A stretch of DNA of 24,898 bases, taken from the NCBI GenBank assembly GCA_012031475.1, contig JAAUTJ010000009.1:1-24898 (forward strand), in the 5' to 3' direction. A program made the translations under genes and the position numbers. Positions 17,527-24,898 of this stretch are shown here, in pieces. This stretch comes from Leptolyngbyaceae cyanobacterium SM1_3_5 (GTDB taxonomy: Bacteria; Cyanobacteriota; Cyanobacteriia; Elainellales; Elainellaceae). The first letter of the stretch is position 1, and each line of letters opens with the position of its first letter. A model generated the notes under the pieces. It was not told where the DNA came from. It worked only from the letters and a program-made list of their open reading frames with translations, and did no database searches.

Positions 17527-20517
17527 ACCTTCACCTCCTCGCGAACTGAAGCTTCCTTCTGCCGCAGATTTTCCGGATCGTAGAACGGGATTGGGGTGAT
17601 GGTGGCTGCGACCATCGAACCGTTTGACCGTCGGATGGAGAAGGAGTTGCGATCGGCTATTTCAGGTGTGACATAGGCCAAGCCGATGTGACGATTCAAG
17701 GTTGGGCTGAAGGCGATGCTGGTGGCGCGGCCTGCGATTTCATCGTTGTCAATGACCAAATTGCATTCTTGCGGCGGCGTCTCGGTGCGAGAAATCGAAA
17801 ATCCGACCAGCTTTTGCTTCAGCGGCTTTCGATCGACAATCTGTAAACTGCGCTGCCCAATGAAAAACGGCTTATCCATCTTCACCGCCCAACCCAGTCC
17901 CGCCTCGCGTGGCGTGGTCAGTCCGTCTGTGTCTTGCCCGATGATCAGATGGCCTTTTTCTAATCGCAACAGCCGTTGCGCTTCGACTCCAAACGGGCGA
18001 ATTCCTTCAGTTTGGCCTGCCTCCATTAAGGCATCCCACAGAGCCGGAGTCGATTCTGCCGCAACGTGAATTTCGTAGCCCCACTCGCCCACGAAGCCGA
18101 CGCGCATCAGAATTGCGGGAATTTCAGCGACGATCGCCTCCCGCACTCCCAAATACGGAAAGGCGGAAAGGTCGAGATCGGTCAGCTTCGCAAGCACCGA
18201 TCGGGCGGCGGAACCTGCGAGATTGAGGCTCGATCGCGCCCCCGTCAAATTCACGATTCCGCAATCTAGCTGCCACATTGTATTTAAGCGCGACAGTTCG
18301 CGGTAAATATTTGCGGCATTCGCGGTTGTCGTCGTGAAATAGAAATGTTCGACTCCCAATCGCGCAATCACGCCGTCATCAATAATTACGCCGGACTCGT
18401 CCAGCATCAAGGCATAGCGCGACATTCCGACCTTCAGATTGGCGTAACGTCCCGTATAGACGCGCTCCAAAAATTCCGCCGCATCTGCCCCGCGCACCTC
18501 CAATTTTCCTAACGTGCTGACATCGATCAGACCGACTCGATCGCGGACGGCTTCCGCCTCCAGCCGAATGCACTCCTCGCGACTGAGTCCCGATCGCGCA
18601 TAGTATTCCGGTCGCTGCCACAAACCCGATCGCATGAATTTTGCGCCTAATTGGGTGTGGCGATCGTGCAGTGGCGATCGGCGTTTCTGGCGAAAAACCG
18701 CGTCCGGCCAAGTGTGACAGCGGGACAGGATGAAAGAACGGGCGGGCGGTGGTTGTGCCGACTTTTTCGATCGATTTTCCGGTAATTCGCGCCAAAATCC
18801 GCAGCGCATTCATATTTGAGTGTTTGCCCTGACTTGGCCCCATGCCCACAGTCGTAAAGCGCTTCAGCAGTTCGATATTGTCAAAGCCTTCTTGCACGGC
18901 GTTGTAGAAATCTTTTAGCTGCAAATCTTCATCGAAATCAACGAAGTTTTTGCCCTTGGGATGCGGGGCGATCGGCCAAGGGTGCGAGGGTGATTCGTTT
19001 GGCTGGCTGCGGTTTGGGTTTGGTTGCCCCCTAAATCCCCCACGAGTGGGGACGTTTGAGGATGGTCGGCTCGGAAGTCCCCACTCGTGGGGGGGTGGGG
19101 GGCGTGGCTGTTGCCCAAAACTCCGCCGCTTCTCGTCCGGCTCGATCGCCATCCCTCTCCTTTTCCTCAACCTCAAAAACGCCGTTCACCCGTCCGCAGG
19201 CAAACACTCCGGCAGGCAAAACGGCAGGGACAAACTGCTGCAACGCTTCATCAAAGCGCATCTTCGTTCCGGCCTGATACAGCAGATTTGCAGCAGGCGA
19301 CCAGCCGACGCTCATGATAATTCCGTCACAGGAAATCGATCGCTTCCCTCCAACAAAATTGCCTTCAGAATCGATCGCGCCAATCACTGCACTCGCCACG
19401 CCATCACCCGCCGGATTCGGTTTCGCCTCATAGATGCAGTGACCGGGAAATACGGGAATGTTTTTCGATACCGTTCCGGGAGCGCTTCGCGATCGCGCTT
19501 CTTCAATTAGATCGGCTGGTGGATGTTCGCGCAGATCAACGATCGCCTCGACGCTGACGCCATTCGCCGCCAAATCCCACGCCGCTCGATAGCCATCCCG
19601 ATTCGCCACGAGGCAAACGGCTCTTTGCATCGGTTGGACGGCATAGCGGTAAATTAATCGCTGCGCGGCAGAGGCGAGCATCACGCCCGGAAGGTCGTTG
19701 TTGCGGAAGACGGCGGGCTGCTCGTAGGCTCCGCTGGCGACGATCGTGGCTTTCGATCGCATCTTGATCAGGCGATCGGGCTGCACCAGAGGAACCCACT
19801 GATCGGCGTAGTAGGCGGCGGCTTGGGTTTCGGTGTAAAGGCGGATGCGAGGATGTTGGGCAACTTGGCTCAAAAGCTCAAGAGTGCGATCGACCTGATC
19901 GCCTCGCTGATAACTTCCCGACCCGCCAGCCTTGGCATTCTCATCAACAATCACGACATCCGCGCCCGCTTCTGCTGCGGCCAACGCTGCCGACAGTCCC
20001 GAAACGCCCGCACCGATCACTAAGACATCGCAAAAGTCATAGCGCTTTGGGGTGCGAATGTGTGGCGTTGAAGCTTCAGCTTTGCCAAGTCCGCTGATGT
20101 TGCGAATCAGGCGTTCCCAGAAGGGAAATTGTTTTTTGTTGTGAAAGGCTTTGTAATAGAAACCGACGGGAAGAAAGGGCGAAAGGAAATTGAGGACGCT
20201 AGCGCGATCGCCCACCACACCACCAAACGTATTCACCGCCTCAAGCTGCATTTCTGCCGCCAGAGGAGTAACATCGGCTCTAACATTTAACTCCTCACCC
20301 GACTGCATTAAAGCATTAATATCATGATTCGCAAAACTGAGAATTCCGCGAGGTCGATGATATTTGAAACTGCGTCCTAAAACTCGCTGACCCGATGCCC
20401 ATAAAGCGCTGCTGATTGTGTCACCTGATAGCCTTGGAAGCGGTTATCTTCAAAAGTGAAGCTGATGGGCTGAGTGCGATCGATCCACTCACCATCGATC
20501 GGAGGAAGCCGCTTCAT
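17523..20517 (-). CDS. mgdC: N-methylglutamate dehydrogenase subunit C (sarcosine oxidase alpha-like; frameshifts and an inserted repeat)
   Basis: About 998 residues, normal for SoxA-type alpha subunits. The start ATG at 20517 overlaps the mgdB stop (ATGA). The N-terminal part has ISFTFEDNRFQGYQ then, after a break at about 20425, DTISSALWASGQRVLGRSFKYHRPRG, the ferredoxin-like fold of the family. A dinucleotide-binding motif, DVLVIGAGVSGLSAALAAAEAGA, follows. The C-terminal half is a GcvT-like aminomethyltransferase domain (SREECIRLEAEAVRDRVGL, FVGEWGYEIHV, GLGWAVKMDK), which in this family handles tetrahydrofolate. Breaks lie at about 20425, within 19026-19103, and at about 18685 (an extra A). 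A palindromic repeat lies in the inter-domain linker before HPKGKNFVDFDEDLQ. The role is oxidation of N-methylglutamate and transfer of the methyl carbon. Confidence 0.88.
19026..19103. repeat. MITE-like palindromic element inserted in mgdC
   Basis: Two 17-base arms, 19037-19053 and 19077-19093, are perfect inverted repeats (CCCCCACGAGTGGGGAC), and each arm is itself nearly palindromic. Outer sequence GCCCCCTAAAT on one side and a G-rich run on the other extend the inverted repeat to about 27 imperfect bases. The left arm plus GTTTGAGG resembles the left end of the element at 24633. The element falls in the linker between the FAD-binding and C-terminal parts of MgdC. It is 78 bases long, a multiple of three, yet the coding frame shifts by one base somewhere across it. 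Confidence 0.75.
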
Positions 20518-20774
20518 AGTGCCTCCTTGCTAAACAAATAGGTTCGTAAAACTTCGTCGGTCTGTGTGTTTCGATCGACCAGAAACCAGGTATTGCTCGG
20601 CGTATGACACCACCATTCTTGCTTGATTGCGGCTACACCGTTGCGATTGAAAACGTAATTAGCCCAAGTTGCATCATCGACGGCTTTTGGGTCAGGCATC
20701 GATCGATATTCCCCGCCGTAAAAGAATTCTGAAATCGGCCTTTCGCCGTTCACCGGACAAGTCATGATTTTCAT
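20514..20774 (-). CDS. mgdB: N-methylglutamate dehydrogenase subunit B (sarcosine oxidase delta-like)
   Basis: Intact, 86 residues, the usual length for SoxD-family zinc-containing delta subunits. It opens MKIMTCPVNGERPISEFFYGGE and contains WANYVFNRNGV, EWWCHTPSNTWFLVDRNTQTDEVLRTY. Classical sarcosine oxidase delta subunits open with a CPYCG-type zinc motif. Here the second cysteine is replaced (CPVNG), which I recall as the form seen in N-methylglutamate dehydrogenase, though this is from memory. The start is three bases after the frame-corrected mgdA stop, and the stop overlaps the mgdC start (ATGA). The small subunit is needed for assembly of the complex. Confidence 0.85.
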   Translation of the reverse strand: MKIMTCPVNGERPISEFFYGGEYRSMPDPKAVDDATWANYVFNRNGVAAIKQEWWCHTPSNTWFLVDRNTQTDEVLRTYLFSKEAL

Positions 20775-20777
20775 AAT

Positions 20778-22020
20778 TTAATGCCCCACTGAAGCCGCAC
20801 CTTTTTCGCCGACTAGGGCAAAGTTTTTGAATCGATCGAGCGAAAAATCTTTGATGAGATCGTGATTTCGATCGTTTGCCACCGTGTAGGCCATCGTCTT
20901 TCCGGCTACCGGAGTCGCCTTGAAGCCCCAAGTGCCCCCAGCCCGAATCGAGATAGAAGCCGTCGATCGCCGTTTTGCCCATGATCGGCGCGAAATCTGG
21001 CGTCATGTCGGCCATGCCTGCCCACTGGCGCACGACTTTCACATGAGACAAAAAGGGAAACAGTTCGAGCATGTGGGCGGCCAAACCTTCGACAAAATCG
21101 AGGGTCGATCGCGTCGAATGTAGTTCATACGGATCGAGCGATGCGCCCATGACGAGTTCGCCCCGTGCCGTTTGGCTGACGTAAACATGCAAACTGCCGG
21201 AGACAATAATCGGGTCGAGCCATGCCTTCATCGGTTCGCTCACCATTGCTTGCAGCGGATGAATGTAGAGGGGCGATCGCAATCCCACCATGTCCAACAT
21301 TCGCGGCGTTGATCCCGCAACGGCACACAAAACTTTTGGCGTGGAGATGTGGCCGCGATCGGTTTGGACTCCGGTAATCTGGTTTGATTTCACCGTGATC
21401 CCCAAAACTTCCGTTTGTTGGTGAATTTCCACACCGCGCAGATCTGCTCCTCGTCCGTAGCCCCACGCAACGGCATCATGGCGGGCAATGCTTCCGGGCG
21501 CGTGGTAGAGCGCTCCCATGATCGGAGCGTGACCGCCGCAGCTCAGATCCATGTGGGGACAGGCTTTCTGGATTTCGTCAGGTTCGACTAATTCGCTGTC
21601 GATGCCGTAATGCTTGTTGACTTCGGCTCGCCAGCGCATCGTGCGGACAGAAGCGTCGGTGTGGGCGAGGGTGAAGTGTCCGCGTGTCGAATAGAACAGA
21701 TTGAGATCGAATTCTTGTGATAAATCTTGCCACAAGCGGACGGATTCATCGTAGAATTTGACGCCTTCCGGGGTGAGGTAGTTCGATCGAATAATCGTCG
21801 TGTTGCGTCCGGTATTGCCGCCGCCGATGTAGCCTTTTTCCAAAACGGCAATATTGGTCATGCCGTGATCGCGAGCCAGATAATAAGCTGCGGCTAGACC
21901 GTGACCACCCGCACCGATGATTACGGCATCGTAGCTGGGTTGAAGCGAATCGGGTTGCCGAAACATCCGGGGTTCCGGGTGCTTGGAGGACAAGCCAAAT
22001 TTGAGCAGACGCAGCGGCAT
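20778..22020 (-). CDS. mgdA: N-methylglutamate dehydrogenase subunit A (sarcosine oxidase beta-like; one frameshift)
   Basis: About 414 residues of the DAO/SoxB flavoprotein family. It has the FAD motif YDAVIIGAGGHGLAAAYYLA, LEKGYIGGGNTGRNTTIIRSNYL, and SIARHDAVAWGYGRGAD. That region contains the histidine which, in sarcosine oxidase beta subunits, I recall as carrying covalent FMN. WAGMADMTPDFAPIMG precedes the C-terminal flavin loop. As read, the frame runs on into a wrong tail. Removing one G from a GGGGG run at about 20935 gives SGWGTWGFKATPVAGKTMA and a natural end, KGAASVGH, at 20778, three bases before mgdB. The ATG at 22020 is preceded by AGGAAA. It is the first gene of the operon and the catalytic N-demethylating subunit. 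Confidence 0.9.
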
Positions 22021-22050
22021 AAGTTTCCTAAGAGGAATCTTTTGTGAATA

Positions 22051-22080
22051 TCATGCAGCAGGTGTTTCATAATTGTCAAC
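22051..22080 (-). promoter_or_regulatory. Possible promoter of the mgd-mgs operon
   Basis: On the minus strand a perfect TTGACA (22075-22080) is followed after 18 bases by CATGAT (22051-22056). The site is about 30 bases upstream of the mgdA start, in the 106-base divergent gap. The -10 match is weak. I looked for an NtcA GTA-N8-TAC site in this gap and did not see one. Confidence 0.3.
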
Positions 22081-22126
22081 AAAGTTTCTTGATATGATGC
22101 AGTTCTAGTGCCACTCAGCCAAACCG

Positions 22127-22741
22127 ATGCCAGAAGTTAGTACGCAGGCCGATCAAGATTCGCTCGAACGCTACTTAGGCAATACGATTCGCGAACTGCG
22201 ATCGCGGCACGGGTTGACGATCGCCGAGGTCGCGGAACAGGTCGGCATTTCTCGCGGGATGCTCTCCAAGATTGAGAACGCACAAACGGCAACTAGTCTG
22301 GAGACGATCGGCAAGCTTGCCAGCGCGTTAGGCGTTTCACTTTCGACGCTGTTTCGGGACTACAATATGCCCGACGGCAGCGCTCAGCTTGTTAAATCTG
22401 ACGAAGGGATGGAAGTCGTTCGGCGCGGAACCAAGCGCGGCCATACCTATCATTTATTGGCTTACGATCGCGGCTCCATCAAGCGATTTGAGCCGTTTTT
22501 GATCACAATGGATGATGCGTCTGAAGTTTTCCCCACTTTTGAGCATCCCGGCATTGAATTTATTCATGTTTTGGCAGGCAAATTGGAGTATCGTCACGGC
22601 CAATCGACCTATTTGTTGGAACCGGGTGATTCACTGACGTTTGCAGGTGATATTCCACATGGACCTGAGAAATTAATCGAACTGCCAATTCGATTTTTAG
22701 CAATTATTTACTACTCGAATGGCGCGATCGATCTTCAATAA
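22127..22741 (+). CDS. XRE-cupin transcriptional regulator, divergent from the mgd-mgs operon
   Basis: Intact, 204 residues. An N-terminal lambda-repressor-like helix-turn-helix (about 15-75) contains IRELRSRHGLTIAEVAEQVG and ISRGMLSKIENAQ. The C-terminal half (about 125-200) is a single cupin barrel with HPGIEFIHVLAGKLEY, LEPGDSLTFAGDIPHGPE and a final beta strand. Such XRE-cupin proteins usually sense a small molecule, often an amino acid or amine derivative, and control a neighbouring catabolic operon. Here the gene is divergent from mgdA with about 100 bases between the starts, so the shared gap probably holds its operator. The ligand could be N-methylglutamate, gamma-glutamylmethylamide or methylamine; this is inference. 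It converges on cimA, which is unrelated in pathway. Confidence 0.88.
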   Translation: MPEVSTQADQDSLERYLGNTIRELRSRHGLTIAEVAEQVGISRGMLSKIENAQTATSLETIGKLASALGVSLSTLFRDYNMPDGSAQLVKSDEGMEVVRRGTKRGHTYHLLAYDRGSIKRFEPFLITMDDASEVFPTFEHPGIEFIHVLAGKLEYRHGQSTYLLEPGDSLTFAGDIPHGPEKLIELPIRFLAIIYYSNGAIDLQ

Positions 22742-22822
22742 TTTCCACAGTAGCTTCTGCAATTTCGGCTGTCATTTGCTGCGGCTCGATGCAGAAAGCC
22801 TTGCAATTAAGAAGATGCCCAA

Positions 22823-24441
22823 TTAAGAAGAGGCCAGCACCGCCTTCACCTGACTTTGCAACAGCAATCCATACTCCAACGCTTCAACAACGGCCTGATA
22901 AGACGCCTCAATAATATTTTCGGAAACGCCCAATGTTGTCCACCGCTGATAGCCATTGCTCGACTCGACCAAGACGCGAATTTTGGCTGATGCACCCGCC
23001 GCGCTGTCCAAAATTCGCACTTTGTAATCAGTCAGGTGAAACTCGCCAATGACAGGAAAGAAATTCGTTAACGCTTTACGCAATGCAGCATCCAAAGCGG
23101 ATACAGGTCCGTTTCCTTCTGCCGCTTCGAGAATGTCTTGGCCGTTGACGGCGACCTTCACCGTTGCCAGCGAATCGGTTCCCGCACCTGCCATCGCCAT
23201 TGTGCAGTGAACCTGAAAGCCCTTGACTTCAAAGAAGTTCTGCCGCTGTCCCAACGCTTCCCGCATTAGCAGGTCAAAGCTCGCTTCTGCCGCCTCAAAC
23301 TGATAGCCTTCGTTCTCCAATGTCTTCAACCGCTGCAAAATTTGCCGACAGGCCGGATCTTGTTTATCCAAATTGATCCCAAAGCTGCGAGCTTTGACCA
23401 AAACATTGCTTAAACCTGCCTGATCAGAGATCACAATTCGCCGCTGATTGCCGATGCTTTCGGGGGCAATGTGTTCATAGGTAAGCGGATTGCGCTCGAC
23501 CGCGCTGACGTGAATGCCGCCTTTGTGCGCGAAGGCTGACTGACCGACAAACGGCGCATGATCGTCCGGTGCGAGGTTAACAATTTCGCTGATCAAACGG
23601 CTTGATCCGGTGAGTTGGGCGAGTTGTTCATCCTGGACGCAGCGGTAGCCCAGCTTCAGTTGAAAGTTGGGAATTAGCGTACACAAATTCGCGTTCCCGC
23701 AGCGTTCGCCGTAGCCGTTGATTGTGCCTTGAACCATGCGAGCGCCTTCGAGAACAGCGGCGATCGCATTCGCCACCGCCGTCCCCGAATCATTGTGCGT
23801 ATGGATGCCGATTTGTGGAGTCGGATGTTCATTGCTCACTGCTTGAACCACAGCTTTGACGATCGCGCTCACCTGATGCGGCAAAGTTCCGCCATTCGTG
23901 TCACAGAGGACGAGCCATTCTGCGCCGCCTCGGATTGCGGCTTTGAGCGTTTCGATCGCGTAGCTGGGATTCTGTTTGTAGCCGTCGAACCAGTGTTCGG
24001 CGTCGTAAATGACGCGGCGGTCTTGGCTGCGGAGGTAGGCGATCGAATCTTCGATCATCGCCAAATTTTCTTCCAGCGTTGTTTGCAGTCCTTCTGTGAC
24101 ATGCAGATCCCAGGATTTGCCGAACAGCGTCACCCAGCGCGTCCCTGCTGCGAGAATCGGCTGAAACATGGGATCTTCACTGGCCGATCGCCCCGGTCGG
24201 CGGGTCGAGCAAAAGGCGACGATCTCAGCTTGCGTCAGCGGCTCTTCGCGCAACTGCCAAAAAACTGCACATCTTTGGGATTGGCTCCCGGCCAGCCGCC
24301 TTCGATAAACGGCATTCCCAGGCGATCGAGTTGACGGGCAATTCGCAGCTTGTCTTCGATCGACAAAGACAATCCTTCGCGCTGAGCGCCATCGCGCAGC
24401 GTGGTGTCGTAGATCCAAAGCGGGGCAGCAGGCTCAGTCAT
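22823..24441 (-). CDS. cimA: (R)-citramalate synthase CimA (one frameshift)
   Basis: About 539 residues of the DRE-TIM metallolyase family. CimA condenses pyruvate with acetyl-CoA to citramalate, the threonine-independent route to 2-oxobutyrate and isoleucine. It opens with LWIYDTTLRDGAQREG, the catalytic and metal-binding start, followed by FIEGGWPGANPKD. Then come the metal motif IGIHTHNDSGTAVAN, GTINGYGERCGNANL, FAHKGGIHVSAVERN, and a LeuA-type allosteric dimer domain with GNGPVSALDAALRKAL. The RDGAQREGLS opening with its GGWPG stretch fits CimA rather than 2-isopropylmalate or homocitrate synthase. The frame breaks at about 24255 in a run of T; adding one T changes FFGSCAKS to FFWQLREEPLT and links both parts. 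The start at 24441 is the only ATG giving the complete first motif. Confidence 0.92.
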
Positions 24442-24898
24442 AAGACGCTAAATCAATGAGATGAGGAAAATTGCTAAGCGAAATTTCGATCGCCATTAGA
24501 TCACTTTAAGCTAGGCGCAGCGATCTTGTGATATTGAAAAGTTTTTCTTGGAGCCGATCGTTCATTCCGCCTTCAAAATCACAAGTTAATGCGAGTTTGA
24601 TGACCGGATAGGCTGCGTTTTGATCGGTGGAAAGCCCCTAGATCCCCCAGAGTGGAGGACTTTGGAGGCCAGTCGATCTGATCCGCTAGACCACTCAGCA
24701 GCCAAGGGTTTCTCCTCACATGCGCTACTGGGTCTGCGAAGCACTCGCGCCCACAGACAAGCCTCAAAGTCCCCAATTTGCGGGATTCAGGGGCTGTCCC
24801 GATCGCCCCAACTTCGCGGATTTGCTTGATGGATGCAAACGCGATCGCCTATTCTATTCAATCACACGCTTTTGCGTGCGCTTTGCTGACTCAAAACC
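24442..24898. other. Noncoding region upstream of cimA to the window end
   Basis: No supported reading frame was found in these 457 bases. The stretch presumably carries the cimA promoter near 24450-24550 (AT-rich, read leftwards). It also holds a MITE-like repeat at 24633-24795, two HIP1 sites near the end, and a small CACGC-TTTT-GCGTG hairpin at about 24865-24878. Confidence 0.5.
24633..24795. repeat. MITE-like element with imperfect terminal inverted repeats
   Basis: The left end (24633-24668, AGCCCCTAGATCCC... ending GGACTTTGGAGG) and right end (24762-24795, CCTCAAAGTCCCC... ending GATTCAGGGGCT) are imperfect inverted repeats of about 34 bases. They bound roughly 90 bases of unrelated sequence. 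The ends match the GCCCCTAAATCCCCC...GGACTTTGAGG type repeat common in filamentous cyanobacteria, and resemble the arm of the element inside mgdC. No transposase is encoded. Confidence 0.65.

Noticed and set aside
16905..22020. Classical heterotetrameric sarcosine oxidase for glycine betaine or creatinine breakdown
   Set aside because: No betaine demethylase, glyA or purU gene lies nearby. The operon instead contains gmaS and mgsABC, and the delta subunit has CPVNG, not the CPYCG-type opening.
22754..22798. Possible terminator between the regulator and cimA
   Set aside because: TTCTGCA and TGCAGAA can pair, but the loop is long and there is no T-run on either strand, so I do not call it.
23729..24334. 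201-residue plus-strand open frame opposite cimA
   Set aside because: It lies entirely antisense to cimA, resembles no family I know, and its length is explained by the codon bias of the opposite strand.

Overview
The window looks like chromosomal DNA of a filamentous-type cyanobacterium. The HIP1 octamer GCGATCGC (and GGCGATCGC variants) occurs throughout. The core genes also read as cyanobacterial: thiC, ycf23/DUF561, a ppc ending in RNTG, cimA, and an ethylene-receptor-like hybrid kinase. No tRNA, rRNA or CRISPR array was seen. One caveat applies everywhere: about ten otherwise conserved genes are broken by single-base indels, several in short homopolymers. Translation resumes perfectly in the next frame each time, so most are probably read or assembly errors rather than gene decay. 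I annotate these as single genes and state where the frame breaks.

Layout. Positions 1-5350 hold the end of thiC with a terminator, ycf23 on the minus strand, a small conserved cyanobacterial protein, ppc, and a rhomboid protease. Positions 5356-5907 hold a decayed IS1-like transposase. Positions 6225-11554 hold a signalling locus. Its first gene is a large histidine kinase with an ETR1-type ethylene-binding membrane domain, GAF, PAS, GAF and phytochrome/CBCR-like GAF domains. A receiver follows that was probably once fused to it, then a receiver-histidine kinase. A small two-helix membrane protein comes next.

Positions 11922-22020 (minus strand) are the most notable part: one tightly packed operon that matches a complete N-methylglutamate pathway. 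In transcription order it is mgdA, mgdB, mgdC, mgdD (sarcosine-oxidase-like N-methylglutamate dehydrogenase), gmaS (gamma-glutamylmethylamide synthetase / GlnT), mgsA, mgsB, a LysE/RhtB exporter, and mgsC (N-methylglutamate synthase). A divergent XRE-cupin regulator at 22127-22741 probably controls it. Together the genes would convert methylamine plus glutamate to gamma-glutamylmethylamide, then N-methylglutamate. They would then regenerate glutamate, releasing ammonium and passing the one-carbon unit to tetrahydrofolate or formaldehyde. That gives a phototroph a route to methylamine as a nitrogen source.

The window ends with cimA (minus strand) and a noncoding stretch carrying a MITE-like palindromic repeat. 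A relative of that repeat is inserted inside mgdC.
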